Of a stretch of 64,000 bases of DNA, positions 44,001 through 56,000 are shown piece by piece. Source of the stretch: Owenia fusiformis (lineage: Eukaryota; Annelida; Polychaeta; Sabellida; Oweniidae). Within the stretch, counting starts at the first letter, position 1. Each line of letters starts with the position of its first letter. The position numbers and the translations under genes were made by a program. A model generated the notes under the pieces. It saw only the letters and a program-made list of their open reading frames with translations. It made no database searches and had not been told where the DNA came from. The stretch lies in contig CAIIXF020000007.1 in NCBI GenBank assembly GCA_903813345.2, positions 24,351,564 to 24,415,563 on the forward strand, given 5' to 3'.

Positions 44001-47000
44001 TTATGTTTTCTCTTTATTTTTAGCTTGACTGTGGCATGTTCGGGCTACTATCTCAAGTAGTGTATGTGCCTATACCATCCTATCCACATAAGATTATGAT
44101 TGAAGAGGAGTGCAGAAACCTTATTGATCACACAAACAGGATCAAAGAATTGCTATGGCCAGATTGGGACTCCCTCTGTGATACCAATAGTAACAGCAAT
44201 GATACAAAGTAACAAAATACTAAGAGAGAGACAGTCCAACAACAAGATATTAACACAACTACAAGATATATGCTTTTTGTTTATACAGCCCCAAAACATT
44301 TATTGTCAATATACAGACCCAAAATATTTTAATACCTTCTAAATTTGGGCTGATTTATGAAAAGTAATTACCTACAATAAGGCCATGATGGATATGCAAA
44401 TGCAATACATGTAAAATAAAATATTGGAACAAAAAGCTGTTTGTTATCCAGTATATCAAAGTCCAGGGTTCAATGAAGTGTGGACAATTTTAAGGTCTTC
44501 TATCGAGATGAGACTCTTAATGAGGGCAGTAGCCTGAATTCAAAGCCTTGCATACAAGAAATGAATACATTACATCACCCATAATTTATTGATTCATGTG
44601 TTTAAATTCTATATTGAATGATAACTGTATCAATGTCAATTTTTCCTAAATATTTGTTCCCAATCCCCTGCTGGGAAAATCCACTGCCAACATGCCCACT
44701 TTAGAAAATGTTAGGACATTTGTAATTTTGTAATTCTATGCGTCCTCATACTAAGCTAATAATATCTCAAAATAGTCTATAATGAATGAAGGAAATGATC
44801 ACGCACCAGAGTTTTGTTTCGTCATTTTACTAACTAGCGATCCAATACTATTCTCTCCAATAACGATACATATCATTATTGTAAAAATATGTCGTTACTT
44901 TCGTTGCAAATAAGGCAAGAAAATTCCCATACATGAAATTCCCGGGCATTTTTGACTTCTCTCATATATGGGCGCTCTTTGTTATGGGTTACAATGGGAA
45001 TTTCAATTTCAAAAATGCCCTGGGTGCTTTTTACGGCGAATACAGTAATTCTACTGCAGTTGCTTTGCTAAATATAAGTATAAGTAAGTAGAGAATTTAC
45101 CTTGTCAGACTCAGCCTCGAAGAGATGTAGCTGAAAGCACTGCTCCAGTCTGAGTTTGCGCATGTGCCAAAAGTGAAGTAGATTCTGCCTAGTTGCCATG
45201 AGATTGTCCATCATCTGAGAGATTTGAGGTATGGCTGCATGGAAGTCACTGTTACCAGTCACCATTGGAGAAGGATTGCCTGAAATATAGGGAGAGATTT
45301 GAGGTATGGCTGCATGGAAGTCACTGTTACCAGTCACCATTGGAGAAGGATTGCCTGAAATATGAGGAGAGATTTGAGGTATGGCTGCATGGAAGTCACT
45401 GTTACCAGTCACCATTGGAGAAGGATTGCCTGAAATATGAGGAGAGATTTGAAGTATGGCTGCATGGAAGTCACTGTTACCAGTCACCATTGGAGAAGGA
45501 TTGCCTGAAATATGAGGAGAGATTTGAGGTATGGCTGCATGGAAGTCACTGTTACCAGTCACCATTGGAGGATTGCCTGAAATATAGGGAGAGATTTGAG
45601 GTATGGCTGCATGGAAGTCACTGTTACCAGTCACCATTGGAGAAGGATATGAGGAGAGATTTGAGGTATAGCTGAATGGATTAAATGAGGTGAAAGACCT
45701 CCCATGTGGTAGTTTTACAGTATCTGTTATCTAAACTGAGTCCTTAGTTCAAAAATGTAGGTATTACTTTGTCATTTATGAGCTTCTCTTTACAAACTTT
45801 CTTTTTCCACATTAAATACCCATTTATCAGTGCATTCATTTGGGAATCCAAAATATCATAATAGTACACCTACCTGACGCTGTGTCTACAGAGACACCTA
45901 TCTTTCTGAACATCTTGTTGCCCTCATTCAAAAGATCCTCAACCGGGGCCTGCCCTATGTGAATCTTCAATGTATTGTGTTGTTCCAGTAACTGAAATCC
46001 ACATTAATTGATGATATCATAAATAAATTATATCAAATAATATGTATGCAATATGTGAACATCATTCAAACAAATATTTTTGCATGTGAGAAAATAGATG
46101 GCATCATAATCAAATCAGATATTTTTTATTTTACAATACTGTTTCAATGTTGAATGATTCAGTCAGACGAGGTTCTATGCTATAAAAATATCTCATGGTT
46201 TACTAAATTGCAGCAATTCAATGGAGTAATACAGCAAAACCTGTATATCTGAACACCCGGCTCATCCTAACACCTCCCAATCTGAATAAATTTAGCTGGC
46301 CAGTCCCAATGGTGTTCATATTAGACAGGTTCTACTGTTTAAATTGGGTTTAAGTTTTTTACCATTTTAGCTCCATCTGTGCTATCAGGGAGATCAGGAT
46401 CTGTAAGAATGTCCTTCAGTCTTCCCATACTCTGTAGCAAGTCTAGAGATTTAGCCATAAAGTCCTCCAACAGCTGAAACATATATAAGCCTTAGGGTTA
46501 TGTACTGGAAGGTTTTGGGTATAGGGTTTATCCCAAGGGAAATATGTGTGTCTCCCGAGGGCCCAAAGGCACAGTAGTATAAAACACACTGTAGACTCCA
46601 AATAATGTACACAACACAACGACATATATAATTATTTTTATACATCTTTATTTATTGACGGATTTATTAATCAGTGGTACATTCAAAACATTGACTGCAC
46701 ACCAGGGGAGGGATTATATTTATAAAATTCATGTAAACAGTAGAATTAAACAAAAGTAATAATAACAATCTTAGTTTCATACTGGGTTTCATAACAATTT
46801 TATTTTAATTGATATCTACTCAAAACCAATAATAAGCATGGTACTTGTACTTTGTAAAACTTTACAAATATGATTTGAAAGTTTCATTCAGAACCCCTGT
46901 TAAGAATGACTTCTTATTGAATGCAGGATATTCTTTTGAGTTAATTCTTTTTTCATTATTTCAAATGCTCAGAACTTTTATATAAAGGTGATACCTGAAG

Positions 47001-50000
47001 TATTAATATACATGTAGATATTGATGCCGGTTCTATATTCCCAAAGATTGCTTCTTATTTAAGGCCAGGAAAAATAGTCTTATTTCTTGGTTCTAGTCAG
47101 GTTGCAGAGTATTGAGTTTGATAGGTAGAATATGTATAATGTAATATGTAACTTCACTTATTACACAATTCAACATATCCATGTACACAATTTACAGGTA
47201 TATGTATACTCACCAGTCTTAGCTCAATCCATTCTTCATGGCTATATTGCAAATATCCCTCAAAATCAAAAGTCAATTGCGAGCGGTCAATACATTTATG
47301 TAGTGAATCTAATGAGATCATCTGGGTCTGAAAAAAGAACAAATGTCAAATCATGAATTATGCAATGCTTGAACATTTACTGTTTTAAAGTGAGGGTGAC
47401 TGTTTTTATGTCATTTCTAAAGTGGATATCTTGATTGGTCATTGGAAATCCATGCATCTGATTGGCCAATTTCAGTCATGGGACTGACAGGGATGAGACA
47501 ATCCTAAATGGGATTTCTCAAATACAGGTCTCAAGTTTTTCTGATTATACTATGACAGCCTGTTGCTTCTGTATGCAAATGTACCAAATAATGTTCAAGC
47601 TGACATGAGACTTTTTACCATAGTTATTTACAGTAACTCATAACTATTTACATAAAGATTTTGAGTTGTGCTAAAAATAAGCTTTAAACAGACTGAGGTC
47701 ATAATTTATATATAAGACTATTTATTTTTACTTTACTTGTAGATATGATTCCACAATATGAATGGTTACAGTATAGGTTACTACAAAATGACAAACTTAC
47801 TTCAAACTTGTACTTTGCACTCCCCAGACTTGTGCGTTGTTTTTCCCAGAATTTCTCCGGCTTTATGATATGAGCTATTTCGATCTTACAAGTGAAGTAA
47901 TCCTACAACACAAAATGTCAAAACAGTGAAGAAAAAGGGAAAACAATAGTTGATGCAAATCACGCAAAAAGACCAGAGGATCCATAATCTAGCTCTGTAT
48001 AGACATTACATAATAAGAATTGCAAAATCAGGGAAATTTATAACACTGTGCAACAGACTGTATATAGACCTACCTGTATAGCTTTAAGTAATGGTTTCAC
48101 GTTAGCCCATGTTGAGCCACGCATGTCTATAATGATAGTAAAGCCCAGTTCCCTAACATCATCACTGAAATAACATCAACAAATTAGCTGATAATGTTTG
48201 TAAACAAACCAATTTCCAACAAGAGATAGATTGAAATCATATACCTAAACATTGTTCACTTCTGAGCCTTGCTCTCAACATATCATAATTGAAGGCCATT
48301 CTGATTTATCAGAGTCCCTTTTTATATAATGTTTGAGCCCAATGTTTGACCCCAGTGTTTGAGAGGACTCCAAGGGATAGAATAGGCTGTTAATTCCAGA
48401 ATGATTGAAAGTAACTTTTAAGAGACACACATGGGTAAAACATCAATTTGAAGTTTTTTTATTTTTCGATTCCCACAATGTTAAACAACACATATTGGGC
48501 TACTTAAACTCACCTAGGTATACTAGCTAGATATATAAGCAATAGTCTGAGATCCTCAATAGCCATCTTATCCCTCTGAGAATGGCTTGGAAATGTCAGT
48601 ATTGGTCCACCTCTCCTGTCACGCCCACCTGTAAACAACAATATAATAGTCATGATCTTCCCTTGATTTATTGGAATGTTAATCATGTTACATTGATAAA
48701 AAGGTATGCACAGTTAAACCCATACATCCAAACACTTCTCTATTCAGAATGCCTCTCAATGTGAACACTTTTCATATTGACTCACATATTAGAAACCTTG
48801 AAATGCGATCACCCCTGCAGGCTAATCTGAACACTTTTAGCTGATCATAGTGACATTCGAATGAGACTGGTTTAACTGTAGCTAAAATACAAAGAATATT
48901 GCCAAGCCTTTGTTTACTATTAATTAAACTGTTTGTTTTCATTTTTGATATGTATTTCCAAATAAAAGACCCCCATCATAAAATCTGGCCATGCTCATTC
49001 TTGTAATAAATACATAGCAATAAATTGTGTTGAATGTTTTCACCTGAATACTAATGATTTTGTTTGCAGAGCAGGTGAACCTACTAGGGCTATGAAAGAT
49101 GGAAATGCTATGAGAGATATAAATAGGTATGGGAGTCGGGAATAGGAATGAGAGGAGAAAATAGGAATGAGAGGAGAAAATAGGAATGAGAGATAGGAAT
49201 AGGTATGACAGATGGGAAAATGTATGAAAAGTGGGAAAAGCTATTAGAGCTGGAGTTAAGTATCAACAATGGGAATAGGTATAAGAGGGAAGAATGTGTA
49301 TAAGAGTAGATATTAGAGGTTGGAATACCTCTGAGAATAGAATGTTGTATATGTCACAAAAAGTTGGAGACAATAACCAAATGTCATCACTTTTGGTGGA
49401 GACAATAACTAAAAGAAGTATCAAAAGCTATAAGAGGTAGACATAGCTATAGGGGTGAATAGCTAAAAGAAGTATGAATAGCTATAAGAGGTAGAAATAC
49501 CTATGGGAGGTGTGAATAGCTACAAGAAGTATCAATAGCTATAAGAGGTAGAAATAGCTATGGGAGGGGTGATTAGCTAAAAGAAGTATGAATAGCTATA
49601 AGAGGTAGAAATAGCTATTGGGGTGAATAGCTAAAAGAAGTATGAATAGCTATAAGAGGTAGAAACAGCTATTGCAGTGATTAGCTACAAGAAGTATGAA
49701 TAGCTATAAGAGGTAGAAACAGCTATTGAGGTGAATAGCTAAAAGAAGTATCAATAGCTATAAGAGGTAGAAATAGTTATGGGAGGGGTGAATAGATACA
49801 AGAAGTATCAATAGCTATAAGAGGTAGAAATAGCTATGGGAGGGGTGAATAGATACAAAAAGTATCAATAGCTATAAGAGGTAGAAATAGCTATGGGAGG
49901 GGTGAATAGATACAAGAAGTATCAATAGCTATAAGAGGTAGAAATAGCTATGAGAGGGGTGATTAGCTACAAGAAATATGAATAGCTATAAGAGGTAGAA

Positions 50001-53000
50001 ATAGCTATTGAGGTGAATAGCTAAAAGAAGTATCAATAGCTATAAGAGGTAGAAATAGTTAGGGGAGGGGTGAATAGATACAAGAAGTATCAATAGCTAT
50101 AAGAGGTAGAAATACCTATGGGAGGGGTGATTAGCTACAAGAAGTATCTATAGCTATAAGAGGTAGAAATAGCTATGGGGTGAATAGCTACAAGAAGTGT
50201 CAATAGCTATAAGAGGTAGAAATAGCTGTGGGAGGGGTGATTAGCTACAAGAAGTATCTATAGCTATAAGAGGTAGAAATAGCTATGGGGTGAATAGCTA
50301 CAAGAAGTGTCAATAGCTATAAGAGGTAGAAATACCTATGGGAGGGGTGATTAGCTACAAGAAGTATCTATAGCTATAAGAGGTAGAAATAGCTATGGGG
50401 TGAATAGCTACAAGAAGTGTCAATAGCTATAAGAGGTAGAAATACCTATGGGAGGGGTGAATAGCTACAAGAAGTGTCAATAGCTATAAGAGGTAGAAAT
50501 AGCTGTGGGAGGGGTGAATAGCTAAAATAAGTATGGCTAGCTATGAGAGGTAGAGTCAGCTATAAGAGATCAAAGAGTGAACTAGCTATGAGAGGTTTAA
50601 ATAACTCATAACAGATCATCATTACACTTTACAATACACAATCTGCAAGGGTTTATGAGAGGGGGGTCAACCCAGTTGTCCGAAACCCAGTTCTCCGAAA
50701 CCCAGTTTTCCGAAACCCAGTTGTCCGAAACCCAGTTGTCCGAAACCCAGTTTTCCGAAAATTAGGGGATCTTATTTGAAAAATACAATTTTTTTAAAAG
50801 AATAAGATCATTTAGACATATTTTTAAACGAATCTCGTTGTCGCAACCTCTGCGAATCACAACATAACATTGGAATAACGTTGACATCATTGCAAAATTA
50901 GGCTAAATATGCTAAGTCAAGACGTTAATTCTTTAATGTTTAGCCTACGAAAGTTCATATACAGGTGATATACATGTTCAAACAAACAAAGTTAAATTAT
51001 GTTATTCTCATTGTAAAATGGCGTTTACACAACATACATAGATAGGGGTCTACAATTTTTAAACCAATTTTCTTTATGGCCCATGGGCCTTTTTTGAGAG
51101 GGAACAAGATTTTTCCAATGGGTGATGAGCGTTCATAAAAGGAAAATATTTTTCCCAAGCCAGTGGGCATTTATTTAGTAAAGTTGACATGTACATCTTT
51201 TGAAACCAAAACTTATTCTTCATTTACGTACTCTGTTCGAAATTAAAAGGATGAAGAGAGTACATGGCGAAAATGAAACTTCTTGCGAATGGGAGAACAT
51301 CCATTTTGATACGAGGACAGCCTGCCTTCGTTTCCAGTTGATCCCAAGTGATTAAGTTAAGAATGTTTTGTTCTTTTACGATTTGATAAAATACAGAGAC
51401 TAAGAAATTAAATGCGACGAAATATTTTGACAACGTAATATGTATACTGTTTTATTCTTAACCCTTTCACGACGATAGGCTCCATATGGAGCCCAATTAT
51501 GTAATACCTTTCAGGACGATAGGCTCCTTTTGGCACCATTATTTTTATTTATATACATCAATGAAATGACAATATCTCCAGTTCTATTCAGTATTTTTAC
51601 ACCAAATTTTGACAAGTTGTTCTTATGTGATAATCCTTACTAAAAATTGTATATCAGTGATGAAATTCAAGGTATAGGTCCCAGGGCATAGGTATTTTGC
51701 AGTTTTCCCCTAAAAACACTCTTACTTATCCGTCACTGGGGACAACATTTTCCTCTTATATTCACGTCGGGAAAGGGTTAAAGTACTATATGCGTAAACT
51801 TATTTTATCTGTTTCAAAATGATTCATTTTATTTTGCCTATATAAAAGAGATTGAAGAAGATAAAATAAACTGTTCCGTAATATATATTGTGTTTTGATA
51901 ACCTTTTTTTAGAATCACAATGTAAAATAAATCCCCCGTTCCTGCCATTCTGGTAATTCAAAGTGAGAGAGAGAGATCTATGAACATCAGAATGCGTCCA
52001 TGCCATTAATTTGGCCAAATACATTGCATGAAACCGGCCTAAGCTTAGTACGTCTCCCCTTTCTCTGGTAAATTATGACTATATTTTTCGGAGTAATGGG
52101 TTTCGGACAAGTGGGTTTCGGACAACTGGGTTTCGGACAACTGGGTTTCGGACAACTGGGTTTCGGACAACTGGGGTGCACCCTATGAGAGGAATGGAAC
52201 AGATATATGAGAGACTGAAACTAGAATTAGTTTTAAGAACTTCAGTATTGTCCAGAGCCTGTTTACAATGATGTCAATTTTTATAGACAGAGATGGAACC
52301 AATAAAACCAGAAGAATATTCTACCAAACTGATTACCCTGGGTCTAGTTTAATCAATGAATTTCATTTATAAATCTACCATAAATCCTGATATGCTGTCA
52401 AATATACATATACTCTAATCTGTTTCTCTACTGCCTATTATAATATTTGATTAGTAGAGTGGGTAGCATCAGCAACTACTAATCCTCACTACAGTAAGGC
52501 TGTACCATTAAATCTTGGAGGGGGTATATATGAAAGTTATAATTGACTTGAGTTAAAGAAAAGTCCTTTGCTTGATCTTTGTTTGATCAAGCTTGCATTT
52601 AGATATAATATTGGTTGAAAAGTATCTTTGTTAGAAAGAAAAATCAATTCCGTCAAATTGTAACCAAACAAATATTTTGGTTTGGATAGAAAAATGTCAA
52701 GTACCACAGATGTAATTGGTCCGCCCCTAAACCATATCTTCAGTATCCTGTGAGTGTGTAAGAGAAGGTTGAGTCATAATGATATTTGACTCTATATTTA
52801 ATTACACATCTCCCTTACAAGTTTTCATTACAGAACATAATTTAGATAAAAGAAAAACCGAATGATGAACATTTGGATTTTCCTATCTGAATGTAATGTC
52901 ATATCAGTTTTAATATTTTGTCATAAAAGCTTGTATTGTGTTATCTGGTTCAGCTGGAGCATCTGTAAGGCCCCCTATCTGGGGCTCTATCTATTCCCTA

Positions 53001-56000
53001 TCTGAGCTCAACTCAGCTGTATACCTGATAATGCACAGAGATAATTCCTAACTCTTTGGAAAGGATTACATTGTATCAGCTAAGTCCACTTGAACTTTCT
53101 ATGAATAATGGTTACTATACTGCCAAAAAGATTGTAGAAAAAAAACTGAAGTCATTACGTCCAAATTGGTTTTAATGGTATTTGAGAAGATTTTTGAGAT
53201 TAACCAAATTACAATGTGAAAGTGGGCAATTCAAGCAATTGCAAAATCTTGACTTCAACTTATACATGATACTGTTGGGGAAATGAAAATAGACACATAC
53301 ATTATTTGTTTCCATGTGTCGCTTCCTGTTAGCGTCTTCATGCATTAATAGAATCATGTATAATGATAGGTTCTTTCTTACCTGAAAGGTAGGCCAGTTT
53401 CTCACGCAAGATAAGTAAAATATCTGCTGCTTTGAGTCTCTCTCCACTTGGCATACCTGGAATAGGAAATAACAACATTAAGGTACAATGTACCCTACTT
53501 ACTTTGACATAAAAATGGATACAAGAACATCATTGTATGTTTAGTTTAAATAATTTCAGATACAGTAAGGCAAAAATGAATATGTTGATATGAGAACTAT
53601 AAAAATATCATCTGTCTAGTATGAACAGAAAATATGCTGAATTGAAATATCATGGAAATAAAAAATTCCTCAGATGTTGAATTCTTGCCTTGTCTTTGTC
53701 CTAGACAGTAATAGACATCCAAACTTGTTAAAAGTCAATGTTTGATTCCCAATTTCAAATATCTAAGTTGGTATACTGTATCTCTATTAAAGTACATTGG
53801 TGCAGCATACTTATTGCAAAGAGTTGCTGGTTTATTTTATTGGCAAGCAGACCAGACCCCATGCCCATATCCTGTCCCATATATTCTCCCATAAAATGTT
53901 CTGGTGGCTATCTTCTTATAAGCTCAAAATTTGAGTGTATTAATATAGTCATATGTACCATATTTCCTATTGATACAATGAATAAACACAATTCTAGTCC
54001 TCATTCAACAATTGGTGGAAGGGGAGGGGGGGGGGAGAATGATGAAAATAAAGGTAGGCCAACGATATGTAATATGACAAATTTAAACATTTCCACACAT
54101 GGGATGACATCAGTATACTATAGTACATAGTTAATAAAAAATGAAATCATTTGCCTTGCTTCAAGTGCTTATCATCCCCATCTATACCCAACCTCAACAA
54201 ATATTCAGACTTGATGCACCCTCCTCATGAATAAACATTATATTGAAGCCTGATGTATTCAGGATCATTCAGAGCCAACCTTGAAACTGTTATCAGTTAG
54301 TTTTTCTAGACTTTCTATTTTTACTTTCTCAGATACTACATTATCCAATAGTTGTTTTGACATTCTCAGTAGTAAGGATGAACAATTTCAATAACAAGGA
54401 AACATAATTGTCTGACATTTATTGTATCTTCTGATGCAGTTTCTCTTCTGAGTAAAGAAACAGAGACAGGCCTGGTTAACCATGATAGAAATTATCACAA
54501 AGCTTTTCCTTGTCAAAGAGTTATATAACAGCGAGGAGCTGTCTAGCTGAGATTGGGAATCATTCAGTAAATAGAAGTCAGAACTTGTTTTTCAACAGCT
54601 GCTTTAAATAAAGCTTTTACCACAAGTTGGTGTATATTTTATCACTGAGATAAAGTTTAGGTAATGGCTCTATAAAGAGGCTTTTGAAATATACAGTATA
54701 GGCCAAGTTACAAGATGAAAGAACACAAATCTCTATATGTTTAAAGAGTTAAATGTTAATTTCATTATGTTTATAAGATTATTATCAATTCAAGTAATGA
54801 GGAATCTAAGATTTGATTTAATTGTTGAACTTTTTGGTTTTTAATCAATTTAATATTTGATTTGTCTTAATTTGTCAAAAGATGAAGTGCTTTTATTAAA
54901 TTAAAATGCTCTGATGGATGATGATGGGAATTACCCTTTATCAAACTGCTACTGTACTCTTCAGTGGAGCGCTCTAGAGCTATGAGGTATTCAAACTAAT
55001 CATATTATATTTAAATTTCATTCAGAAGAGAATGTTTAGAACATAAAATCTAAAAACGCAAATAATTGTTGCAAACTGGCTATGTTTGTTGCCTTACAAT
55101 TAATTATGCAATAAAGAATACTGAAGTCATCACTGAATGATTTAACTGATTCCTAGAAATCTGCAGAGTGTGGGTCTCGTAGGCTAATCTATTTGCAGGG
55201 TAGATGGTTATACCTTATAATAATTAGTTATGGTAGATTATACCTTATCTTTAACTCTTAAATTATTTTTTGAAAATATGTAGACCAAAACACTTCAGAA
55301 AGTATGCATAGGGGTGGAAAAGGGATGTGCTATAAACTAAGAAAGTAAAAATTACTTTTGTGAAAAAATGTGAACAAAAGGAGGGCAGTCAGCCTGGCAC
55401 TGGTAACACTTATAATTGTGAAACATGTTAAAAACATATAATTCTGTACAAAGGTGTGATACTGTGAAGGATTGTTATGAGTTTTAAATCATGTTATTAC
55501 AGAAAAAACTATTTGACATATCATACCTTAATTGGACTTGGAACAATGTTTTTGTTGTCAATTGAAATGAATGGAATGCAGCAACACGTAGATATAGATG
55601 CAATTTTAACAATGATTTATATACAATTTGGAAATAGTTTCCTGCAGTCTCAAACATCCCATTCACAAATGGAGTATGTCTTTGTGATCCCCTAATAATT
55701 GCTTCAAGCCCTTTTCGTCCCTCATAGTCTTGCTCCAAGCTCTTATGGGCCCTCTCCCAGTCTTGCTTCAAACAACTCCCTCTTGCATTACCTCTTGCCA
55801 TGCATGATTAAAGCCTTTATGGACCCCCTCCTCTTGCTTCAATCCCTTGTGAAACTCCATACTTTCATGCTTCAAGCCCTTGTCAAGGCCGTAAGTCTCT
55901 TACTTCAAGCCCTTATAACCCCTCCAATTCTATATCCCGGGAGAAGTGATGGTGAAGAGATAACATGGATGCAAAGGAGTAATATATGTACCAATATGTT

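Larger units (their letters stand above)
33097..45100. other. Trio intron 9, 12 kb, hosting a nested gene
   Basis: Contains the plus-strand FAXC-like gene (38056-44212) and several mobile-element remnants (33926, 34770, 35716, 36680, 39853, 40652, 42080). No further Trio exon is visible. The stretch 44212-45100 holds only the FAXC polyadenylation signal and AT-rich DNA. Confidence 0.7.

Noticed and set aside
45265-45675. 136-codon plus-strand frame with EKDCLKYEERFEVWLHGSHC repeats
   Set aside because: Antisense shadow of the duplicated Trio exon 9 units.
49420-50580. CRISPR-like array
   Set aside because: Units are contiguous without unique spacers, in an animal intron; it is a minisatellite. 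The same holds for 24735-25385.
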